Positions 1-4,964 of a stretch of DNA of 5,548 bases are shown piece by piece. The notes beneath the pieces were generated by a model. The model was not told the DNA's origin and searched no databases. It was given only the letters and a program-made list of their open reading frames with translations. Origin of the DNA: CAZSLI01 sp964607705 (GTDB lineage Bacteria > Actinomycetota > Coriobacteriia > Anaerosomatales > PHET01); assembly GCA_964607705.1 (NCBI GenBank), contig CAZSLI010000040.1, positions 1 to 5,548 of the forward strand, read 5' to 3'. Position 1 is the stretch's first letter. The number at the start of each line of letters is the position of its first letter. The position numbers and the translations under genes were made by a program.

Positions 1-510
1 GCGTTCTTCTCGGCGCTCACCTACGCGACGCTCTTGCTGCGCAGCAAGAAGATCCTGCGCGGCGTCTCGAGCTCAGCGCTCATGCTTGTCGAGTACGGGG
101 TCGCCTCGCTCGTGCTGTCGCCGTTCGTCATCGCGGCGTACCGCGCGGGCAACGGACCGAGCGAGCCCGGCTCGTACGCGGCGCTCGTGACGCTCGGCAT
201 CGTGCACACCGCACTTGCGGGCTTCATCTTCCTGGGCGGCATCCGACGCGTCCGCACCGACCATGCGGCGATCATGACCTACATCGAGCCGGTGAGCGCC
301 GTGGTGTTCGCGTCGCTGTTCCTCGGCGAGGCGCTCACGTTTCCCACGATCCTCGGCGGGGCGATGGTCGTCATCGGCGGCATCCTGGTGACCCGGATCG
401 AGGCACGCGAGTCGGTGCCCATCGAGGCGCTCGCTGCCGAGGAGGAGCCCGACGACAGCGACGGCGAGGGCAAGCGACCCACCTCGCCCGGCGGGGCATA
501 TACCGAGTGA
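1..510 (+). CDS. EamA/DMT-family transporter, C-terminal part (5' end outside window)
   Basis: The reading frame is open from base 1 to the TGA at 508-510, giving 169 visible residues. The start lies upstream of the window. Likely role: inner-membrane export or uptake of a small metabolite. Substrates of this drug/metabolite transporter superfamily cannot be read from sequence. Visible residues 27-47, 60-81, 89-108 and 113-131 are hydrophobic and fit the last four helices of the second EamA repeat. The family signature is clear: a Y-I-E-P-V segment (94-98), then FLGEALT (107-113) and a Gly-rich last helix (GGAMVVIGG, 119-127). The last 35 or so residues (after RIEAR) are a hydrophilic, acidic cytoplasmic tail, not part of the fold. 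Family assignment is firm and the function within it is open. The next gene starts 26 nt after the stop, so the two may be co-transcribed, though no functional link is obvious. Confidence 0.88.
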   Translation, partial: AFFSALTYATLLLRSKKILRGVSSSALMLVEYGVASLVLSPFVIAAYRAGNGPSEPGSYAALVTLGIVHTALAGFIFLGGIRRVRTDHAAIMTYIEPVSAVVFASLFLGEALTFPTILGGAMVVIGGILVTRIEARESVPIEALAAEEEPDDSDGEGKRPTSPGGAYTE

Positions 511-524
511 CCCCGATCATCACC

Positions 525-529
525 GGAGG
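525..529 (+). promoter_or_regulatory. Shine-Dalgarno site that fixes the isomerase start
   Basis: GGAGG at 525-529 sits 7 nt before the ATG at 537. A GTG at 507, overlapping the transporter stop as GTGA, would add ten residues (TPIITGGSG and the initiator). Those residues would be encoded by the ribosome binding site itself, so ATG 537 is preferred. Confidence 0.75.
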
Positions 530-536
530 GAGCGGC

Positions 537-2324
537 ATGTCCGCCCGAGACCGACTCATCGAAGCAGACGCCGTCAGGCGCCTCCAGGCGCATGACACCA
601 CCCTCTACACCGACGAGCCCGCCGTCGCCGCGGCCGTGGGCAACCGCCTCGGCTGGACGCACCTATCGCAGGTCCCACCCGAGACGCTCTCGGGCATCGA
701 GCGCATCGCAGCCATGGCCGCCGAAGAGGGTGTGACCGACGTCGCGCTCCTCGGCATGGGCGGAAGCTCGCTCGCCGCACTCGTGATCGGCGCCGTGCTG
801 GGCGGGAATGGAGCGCGACTGAGGGTGCTCGACACGGTCTCGCCCGTCACCGTGCGCAAGGCGCTCGACGAGCTCGACCCCGGCCGCACGCTGTATCTGG
901 TCGCGAGCAAGTCTGGCGGGACGATCGAGCCCAACACGCTGTACGCGATCTTCCGCGCTGCCGCCGAGGAGACGCTCGGTGCCGCGGCCGGACAGCGCTT
1001 CATCGCCATCACCGATCCCGGCACCTCGCTCGAGGCGCTCGCCGCCCGCGACGGCTTCCGCGAGACCATCTTCGCGCCTGCGCTCGTGGGAGGCCGCTTC
1101 TCGGCCCTCACGGTGTTCGGACTGCTGCCCGCCGCCCTCGTGGGCGCCGACGTGCGTCGCATGGTCGAGCGCGCCGCGACCGCTGAAGACAAGTGCGCCG
1201 CCTCTCCCGAGGAGAACCCCGCGGTCGAACTCGCGTCCTTCATGGCCGACGCGCACGCCGACGGTTCCGACAAGCTGACGATGGTCACCTCCCCCGAGCT
1301 GAGGACCTTCGGGCTGTGGGTGGAGCAGCTGGTGGCCGAATCGCTCGGCAAGCACGGTACCGGCATCGTCCCCGTGGTCGAGCTCGCCGACGACCCACGC
1401 GGCTACGGCCCTGACCGCGCCGTCGTGGTCGTGCGCATGACCGGTGACGCGAAGCTGGCCGAGTGGGCGCAGTCACAGCGCGGCCGGCACCCCGTCTACG
1501 AGATCGTCTTCGACGACCCCTACGACATCGCCGAGGAGTTCGTACGCTGGGAGTACGCCACGGCGCTCACCGGCTACCTGCTCGGCGTCAACCCGTTCGA
1601 CGAGCCCAACGTCGCAGAGGCCAAGTCCGCGACGATGAAGGTGCTCGAGGGCGCTGGTCAGGCACCCACACCTCAGCTCGCAGTCGACGGCGTGGAGCTC
1701 ACGTTCGCAGGTGGGCTCGTGGAGCCCGACCATCCCGAGCGCACGGTCGCGACCGCGGTGGGCCACGCTTTGGGATCGCTGGCTGCTCGCGAGTACATCG
1801 CTGTGCTCGCCTACCTGCCGGACGACGACGCGCTGCTCGCGCCCCTCACCAAGGCGGTGCCGCAGCTCTCCGCCACGATGATGGCGGCGGTCTGCCTGGA
1901 ACGCGGGCCCCGCTACCTGCACTCCACCGGCCAGCTCCACAAGGGCGGCCCGGATACCGGCTCTTTCCTGCTCGTCACCACCCGTGACGATGCCGACGTC
2001 GACGTGCCCGGCAAGGACTGGACGCTACGGGACCTGCACCTCGCCCAAGCGGAAGGCGATCTCGTCACGCTGGCGGCGCACGGCCGTCCCGTGTTGCGGC
2101 TCGACCTGCCCGATGCGTCGGCTGAATCTGTGCGGATGCTCGCCACCGCGCTCCTCGATGCCGGCGGCGTCGTGCATGAGGGCGATCGCGTGGCGGCGAC
2201 AGGAGCCCCTGCCGAGAACCAGCGCGGCCCGGTCGACGCCCCGGCTCAGCCGGAGCCCGAGGACACGAGCACCGCGCCCCACGAGGAGCCCTTGCTCGAG
2301 CAGCGGTTCACGCCCGGCGACTAG
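537..2324 (+). CDS. pgi: Glucose-6-phosphate isomerase, stand-alone, of the transaldolase-fusion type
   Basis: 595 residues. The enzyme interconverts glucose-6-phosphate and fructose-6-phosphate in the cytoplasm (glycolysis, gluconeogenesis, re-entry of pentose phosphates). Two sugar-isomerase (SIS) domains are visible. Phosphate-binding and active-site motifs appear in family order: GMGGSS (73-78), SKSGGTIEPN (124-133), GGRFS (185-189, its Arg matching the catalytic-site Arg of PGIs), AESLGK (267-272, E268 at the place of the catalytic base in the ESxGK motif) and FDEPNVAEAK (354-363, K363 matching the conserved C-terminal Lys). A further conserved block, HSTGQLHKGGP (462-472), follows the Lys motif. 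I know that block from the isomerase half of bifunctional transaldolase/PGI proteins, not from the E. coli enzyme. There is no transaldolase half here. Residues from about 551 on are Pro/Glu-rich and look disordered. The start is set by GGAGG 7 nt upstream. Function is near certain. The absence of the fusion partner is seen, and where the transaldolase lies is unknown. Confidence 0.93.
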   Translation: MSARDRLIEADAVRRLQAHDTTLYTDEPAVAAAVGNRLGWTHLSQVPPETLSGIERIAAMAAEEGVTDVALLGMGGSSLAALVIGAVLGGNGARLRVLDTVSPVTVRKALDELDPGRTLYLVASKSGGTIEPNTLYAIFRAAAEETLGAAAGQRFIAITDPGTSLEALAARDGFRETIFAPALVGGRFSALTVFGLLPAALVGADVRRMVERAATAEDKCAASPEENPAVELASFMADAHADGSDKLTMVTSPELRTFGLWVEQLVAESLGKHGTGIVPVVELADDPRGYGPDRAVVVVRMTGDAKLAEWAQSQRGRHPVYEIVFDDPYDIAEEFVRWEYATALTGYLLGVNPFDEPNVAEAKSATMKVLEGAGQAPTPQLAVDGVELTFAGGLVEPDHPERTVATAVGHALGSLAAREYIAVLAYLPDDDALLAPLTKAVPQLSATMMAAVCLERGPRYLHSTGQLHKGGPDTGSFLLVTTRDDADVDVPGKDWTLRDLHLAQAEGDLVTLAAHGRPVLRLDLPDASAESVRMLATALLDAGGVVHEGDRVAATGAPAENQRGPVDAPAQPEPEDTSTAPHEEPLLEQRFTPGD

Positions 2325-2398
2325 AGCTAGAGAGCGCGGCTGTCATCCTGCGGGACTCCGTGGCCATGCCGTCTGATGTCCGTCCCTGACCCACGCGG

Positions 2399-2427
2399 TT
2401 GACGCGTGTCACGTGACGCGTTACGTT
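2399..2427 (+). promoter_or_regulatory. Predicted higBA promoter (leaderless)
   Basis: A -35 box TTGACG (2399-2404; consensus TTGACA) and a -10 box TACGTT (2422-2427; matches TATAAT at T1, A2 and T6) are 17 nt apart. Transcription would be expected to start about 7 nt after the -10 box, at 2434-2435, where the higB ATG begins. No usable Shine-Dalgarno stands upstream of that ATG, which agrees with a leaderless message. The -10 box is only a moderate match. Confidence 0.5.
2400..2421 (+). promoter_or_regulatory. Candidate HigA operator: palindrome flanked by direct repeats
   Basis: A perfect 10-bp palindrome GTCACGTGAC (2408-2417) extends to 2405-2420 with one mismatched pair. It is overlaid by two direct copies of TGACGCGT (2400-2407 and 2414-2421), one helical turn and a half apart. 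It lies between the -35 and -10 boxes, the usual position for antitoxin autorepression. As RNA, the same bases could fold into a 7-bp stem with two G-U pairs, followed by a T-rich run (2421-2430). A weak terminator for the isomerase gene is therefore an alternative reading. Confidence 0.45.
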
Positions 2428-2434
2428 ATTGGGT

Positions 2435-2716
2435 ATGATCAAGTCGTTCGCCGACAAACAGACCGAGCAGTTCTGGCTCACCGGCAGACTCCGCCGGCTG
2501 CCGCCCGACATCAGAGAGTGCGCCCTGCGCAAGCTGTCAGCTGTCGACGCGGCAACGGTGGTCGAAGACCTGCGAGTCCCACCGGGGAACCGACTGCACG
2601 TTCTGGATGCGGACCGGATCGGACAGCACGCCATTCGGATCAATGATCAGTGGCGGGTCTGCTTTCGATTCCACGACGGCGACGCGTACGACGTCGAGGT
2701 CTGTGACTACCACTAG
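2435..2716 (+). CDS. higB: HigB-type mRNA interferase toxin (RelE superfamily)
   Basis: 93 residues, the usual length. HigB toxins cleave mRNA on the ribosome and arrest translation until neutralised by HigA. The protein opens with the typical MIKSF and has RRLPPDIR (20-27), a VPPGNRLHVL loop (48-57), GQHAIRINDQWRVCF (63-77) and DAYDVEV (83-89), and it ends in D91-Y92-H93. From memory, the catalytic residues of Proteus HigB are His54, Asp90, Tyr91 and His92. All four are present here as H55, D91, Y92 and H93, so the toxin appears intact. The ATG at 2435 is chosen over TTG 2429 because the family starts at MIKSF. The gene is first in a two-gene module, 14 nt before higA, the toxin-first order typical of higBA. 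It is probably repressed by HigA (with HigB) at the palindrome just upstream. The GC content matches its neighbours, so recent transfer is not evident. Confidence 0.92.
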   Translation: MIKSFADKQTEQFWLTGRLRRLPPDIRECALRKLSAVDAATVVEDLRVPPGNRLHVLDADRIGQHAIRINDQWRVCFRFHDGDAYDVEVCDYH

Positions 2717-2730
2717 GACTGGTGAAAGAT

Positions 2731-3045
2731 ATGAGCATCCCAAACACCAAGCGACTCCAGCGGCGGCCGGTGCATCCCGGCGAGATACTCCGCGAGGACT
2801 TCATGCCTGACTACGACCTGAGCGTCAGTTCACTCGCTGCCGCGCTGGGGGTGTCTCGGCAGTCGGTCAACGAGCTTCTGCGTGAGCGCCGCGCCGTGAG
2901 CCCCGAGATGGCGCTTAGGCTCTCACGACTCTTTGGCAACACGCCTGAGTTCTGGCTGAATCTGCAGCGAGCGATCGACCTGTTCGATGCCAGCTCTGCC
3001 ATCCAGGAGGATGTCAAACGCATCAAGCCGATGCGGGTCGCCTGA
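2731..3045 (+). CDS. higA: HigA-type antitoxin, XRE-family HTH
   Basis: 104 residues. The cognate antitoxin binds HigB and represses the shared promoter. It has the HigA signature RPVHPGEILRED (12-23), a helix-turn-helix at about 33-53 (SSLAAALGVSRQSVNELLRE, with recognition helix SRQSVNELL), and the conserved tail block GNTPEFWLNLQRAIDLFDA (69-87). The ATG at 2731 is preferred. A GTG at 2722 would add three residues (M-K-D) and has no better ribosome site. Upstream signals are weak: GGTGA lies 5 nt before the ATG and AGGA 12 nt before. Translation is therefore probably coupled to higB, which ends 14 nt away. The gene ends 21 bp from the converging stop of the phosphoesterase gene. Confidence 0.92.
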   Translation: MSIPNTKRLQRRPVHPGEILREDFMPDYDLSVSSLAAALGVSRQSVNELLRERRAVSPEMALRLSRLFGNTPEFWLNLQRAIDLFDASSAIQEDVKRIKPMRVA

Positions 3046-3066
3046 CGAGCCCGCTGCCTCGCGGTG

Positions 3067-3561
3067 CTAGCGCTTCGTCGGCTGCTGTTCGCCGAAGCGG
3101 TCGAGCGGCACGATCTCGACGTAGCTCACCGCGCCACCGGTGACGTCGAGGTACGCGACGCTTCTGCCGACAGGCGACCGGCGCGCCTGGGACGCCGAGC
3201 CGGGGTTCACCCACAGCACGCCCTCGCGCTCCTCCACGAGCGGCATGTGCGAATGGCCGAAGACGACGACGTCGGTGTCCTCGGCGGATACGTGCCCCGC
3301 ATCGTGCCGGTCGTGCACGAGCAGGAACCGAACGCCCCCTAGCTCGAAGCGCGCGATCGACGGCAGGTCGATGCCCAGAGCGCCCGGATCGTCGCAGTTA
3401 CCCAAGACGGCCTGCACTGGCTTGCCGAGGAGGTCGAGCTCCCACAGCACCTCGGGCGCACAGATGTCGCCGGCGTGCAGGATGCGATCGACGACGGCGA
3501 ATGCGATGGGCACCCGGGAGTCAAGCCGGCCGTGGGTGTCGGAGATCAGGCCGAGTCGCAT
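3067..3561 (-). CDS. YfcE/MJ0936-type metallophosphoesterase
   Basis: 164 residues, cytoplasmic, the common length for this small calcineurin-like group. Proteins of the family are dinuclear-metal phosphodiesterases, mostly known from activity on artificial substrates, so the physiological substrate cannot be inferred. Metal ligands are in order: SDTHG (D8, H10), HAGD (D32), GNCD (N55; Cys in place of the usual His is common in this subgroup), H83 in LLVHD, and GHSH (H103, H105), followed by the NPGS turn (119-122). H83 is followed by Asp where most relatives have Gly (H-G), a mild oddity. The ATG start is supported by GAGGA (bases 3569-3573, complement), 7 nt upstream. It lies 50 bp downstream of the response-regulator gene in the same direction and probably shares its transcript, with a GC palindrome between. 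Confidence 0.9.
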   Translation of the reverse strand: MRLGLISDTHGRLDSRVPIAFAVVDRILHAGDICAPEVLWELDLLGKPVQAVLGNCDDPGALGIDLPSIARFELGGVRFLLVHDRHDAGHVSAEDTDVVVFGHSHMPLVEEREGVLWVNPGSASQARRSPVGRSVAYLDVTGGAVSYVEIVPLDRFGEQQPTKR

Positions 3562-3587
3562 GAGCGGGTCCTCGCGACCGAAGCGGC

Positions 3588-3603
3588 GCGGCCCGCGGGC
3601 CGC
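3588..3603. repeat. Perfect 16-bp GC palindrome between two genes
   Basis: GCGGCCCGCGGGCCGC reads the same on both strands. It lies between the stop of the response-regulator gene (3612) and the start of the phosphoesterase gene (3561). As RNA it can fold as 6-bp arms around CGCG. No T run follows on the minus strand, so it is not a standard terminator. It could be an intercistronic hairpin, a protein-binding site, or chance in GC-rich DNA. Confidence 0.5.
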
Positions 3604-3611
3604 ATGAGCCG

Positions 3612-4322
3612 CTAGAGCCCGAGCGCCTTCTTGAGCGCAGGGACGCGGCGGCGAGAGACCGGTATCTGGGTCGCGTTCTCGTCGGTGAGGGTGAGCAGGA
3701 GCGTGCCGCCGTACATGGGCACGACCTCCTTCACGCGCGACAGGTTCACCAGGTAGCGGCGGTGGATGCGGAAGAAGCCGGCGGCGTCGAGCTTGGACTC
3801 GAGCGCGGCGAGCGACATCGTCGAGAGGTAGCGGTCCGCAGCCGTGTGCAGGTAGCTGTAGTCGTCCTTGGCCATGATGTAGAGGATGTCCTCCACGCTC
3901 ACGAGCAGCTTCTTGCCGGCCTTCTCGACCGGGATGCGCTCCACGCGGGCAGGCGCCTGCTCCGCGACGGGCGTGAGGCGGCCGACGGCCTGCTTGAGGC
4001 GCTCGAGCTCGACGGGCTTCACGAGGTAGTCGGTCGCCTTGACCTCGAACGCCTTCACGGCGTGCTCGGAGTGCGCGGTCACGAAGATGATCGCGGGTGG
4101 CCGAGGATGAGCGGCGAGCGCCTCGGCGAGCTGGACGCCGGACAGGCCGGGCATCTGGATGTCGAGGAAGATGACGTCGTACGGGATGGCCTTGATGAGC
4201 TGCATGGCCTCGAGGGCGTTGTTGGCTTCGCCCACGACTTCGACACCGCCGGTCTCGCCCAGCAGGTAGCGAAGCTCTGACCGAGCCGGAGCCTCATCGT
4301 CGACGACCAGCGCCTTCAGCAT
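3612..4322 (-). CDS. LytTR-family (LytR/AlgR type) response regulator
   Basis: 236 residues, a full-length two-domain regulator. Receiver domain, about residues 2-115: acidic pair D8-D9, phospho-acceptor D54 in FLDIQMPG, T82 and K102 (LVKP). LytTR DNA-binding domain, about 130-234: ILYIMAKDDYSYLHT (146-160), FFRIHRRYLVNLSRVKEV (183-200) and IPVSRRR (220-226). This family binds direct repeats through beta strands and often controls envelope, competence, bacteriocin or carbon-uptake genes. The target here is unknown. The ATG is backed by GGGAGG (bases 4328-4333, complement), 5 nt upstream. A partner sensor kinase of the LytS/HPK10 type usually sits next to such genes. None is present in the window: the phosphoesterase gene lies downstream and the lipoprotein gene upstream. 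All receiver residues are intact, so phosphorylation by a kinase encoded elsewhere is plausible. Confidence 0.94.
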   Translation of the reverse strand: MLKALVVDDEAPARSELRYLLGETGGVEVVGEANNALEAMQLIKAIPYDVIFLDIQMPGLSGVQLAEALAAHPRPPAIIFVTAHSEHAVKAFEVKATDYLVKPVELERLKQAVGRLTPVAEQAPARVERIPVEKAGKKLLVSVEDILYIMAKDDYSYLHTAADRYLSTMSLAALESKLDAAGFFRIHRRYLVNLSRVKEVVPMYGGTLLLTLTDENATQIPVSRRRVPALKKALGL

Positions 4323-4533
4323 TCACGCCTCCCTTGGCGTGCCCTTACCCCGCACGGCGAGCGCCGTACGCGCACAAGTGTAGCGGAAGTACAGGAAGGA
4401 GGGCCGAAGATCCGTACAAAGGCGGGGTGGGTATGCCGAGGATCGTGTTGGCAGAGCCGAGGCATTCGCTGCGTACTTGGTCGCCGTCAATCAACACTTG
4501 GAATGCCGGCCATGTAGACATCCTTCGGCGATC
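4323..4533. other. Intergenic region upstream of the response regulator; possible 58-codon ORF on the minus strand
   Basis: This 211-bp gap holds the leader of the response-regulator gene. An inverted repeat, ACGGC/GCCGT around GAGC (4354-4367), lies in that leader. A possible -10 box TACACT (4377-4382, complement) has no matching -35. On the minus strand an ATG at 4521-4519 opens 58 codons to the TAA at 4347-4345. It is in frame with the lipoprotein gene beyond its TAG and has no spaced ribosome site (GAAGG touches the ATG). I recognise no family and rate it as probably non-coding. Confidence 0.3.
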
Positions 4534-4920
4534 CTATTCGAATTCCGATACGTCCCAATAGAATCGCCAGGCTTGCGTGCCATGCCTGCGAAGCACTCCG
4601 ATCACCGCGATTTCGGTTTCCTTGGTGGAACGCGCGCCCGCCGGGACCGCCATCACTCGGTAATCCCTCTCCTCCAAGGCCTCAGGGGTACTCGCTGGGT
4701 CCACCAGGGGAATCCGCGCAACTCGTGCGAACCGAAGCTGCCCGGAGGGCGAAGCCGTACGATTGTAGTCCCCAACGATGTCGACTCCATACGCGCGCGC
4801 GGCCGCGCCCGCACTGGAGTATCGCTCGGGCGGTGTAGCGCCGCACGCTGCTAAGAGCAGACAACAGGCACCCAACAAGATACTTGCAGTCACGCGTGCG
4901 CGCTGGGTCAGCGGACTCAC
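4534..4920 (-). CDS. Small predicted lipoprotein; candidate immunity protein for the RHS tip
   Basis: 128 residues. A lipoprotein signal is clear: basic n-region (R7, R9), hydrophobic stretch 10-25 and lipobox L23-A24-A25-C26, with C26 as the predicted lipidated residue. Two extra cysteines (C19, C20) lie in the hydrophobic stretch. The mature part, about 102 residues, is soluble and has no family I know. It has a basic/polar first half and ends in RFYWDVSEFE. The start is GTG at 4918-4920; upstream GGTGA is 4 nt away and a G-rich run lies further off, so the ribosome site is weak. The gene lies directly downstream of the RHS gene (44 bp from its stop, same strand), the place of immunity genes in polymorphic-toxin loci. 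A lipoprotein would suit a toxin acting at or outside the membrane. The immunity role is inferred from position only; an ordinary unrelated lipoprotein is the alternative. Confidence 0.72.
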   Translation of the reverse strand: MSPLTQRARVTASILLGACCLLLAACGATPPERYSSAGAAARAYGVDIVGDYNRTASPSGQLRFARVARIPLVDPASTPEALEERDYRVMAVPAGARSTKETEIAVIGVLRRHGTQAWRFYWDVSEFE

Positions 4921-4941
4921 TTGATCACCGTCCCCCTCGAG

Positions 4942-4958
4942 AGCGACAACGCCTCATT
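4942..4958. repeat. Copy B of a 17-bp near-identical direct repeat
   Basis: The 17 bp here match 5323-5339 at 16 positions. On the minus strand this copy lies just after the RHS stop codon, in the same reading frame (N-E-A-L-S-L) as copy A inside the RHS C-terminal domain (N-E-V-L-S-L). The two copies are 381 bp, or 127 codons, apart. Confidence 0.6.
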
Positions 4959-4964
4959 CGTGGC

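Noticed and set aside
507..536. GTG at 507 as start of the isomerase gene
   Set aside because: The extra ten codons cover the ribosome binding site of the ATG at 537, and they add no family sequence.
605..1366. Long minus-strand open frame opposite the isomerase gene (253 codons)
   Set aside because: It is antisense to a gene with intact catalytic motifs, rich in Ala/Ser/Arg, and shows no domain. This is a common by-product of high GC.
3071..3099. Inverted repeat CGCTTCG/CGAAGCG as a terminator between higA and the phosphoesterase gene
   Set aside because: It lies inside the 3' end of the phosphoesterase coding sequence, has a 15-nt loop and no T run on either side.
3762..4280. Plus-strand open frame opposite the response regulator
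   Set aside because: It is antisense to an unmistakable two-domain regulator, with low-complexity Gly/Asp/Arg composition.
4377..4419. TACACT and TTGTAC (minus strand) as a promoter for the response regulator
   Set aside because: The two boxes are 31 nt apart, far from the required spacing of about 17, and no other -35 is seen.
4477..4854. Plus-strand open frame opposite the lipoprotein gene
   Set aside because: The minus-strand frame has a clear lipobox signal and fits the operon direction. The plus frame has no motif and no convincing start.
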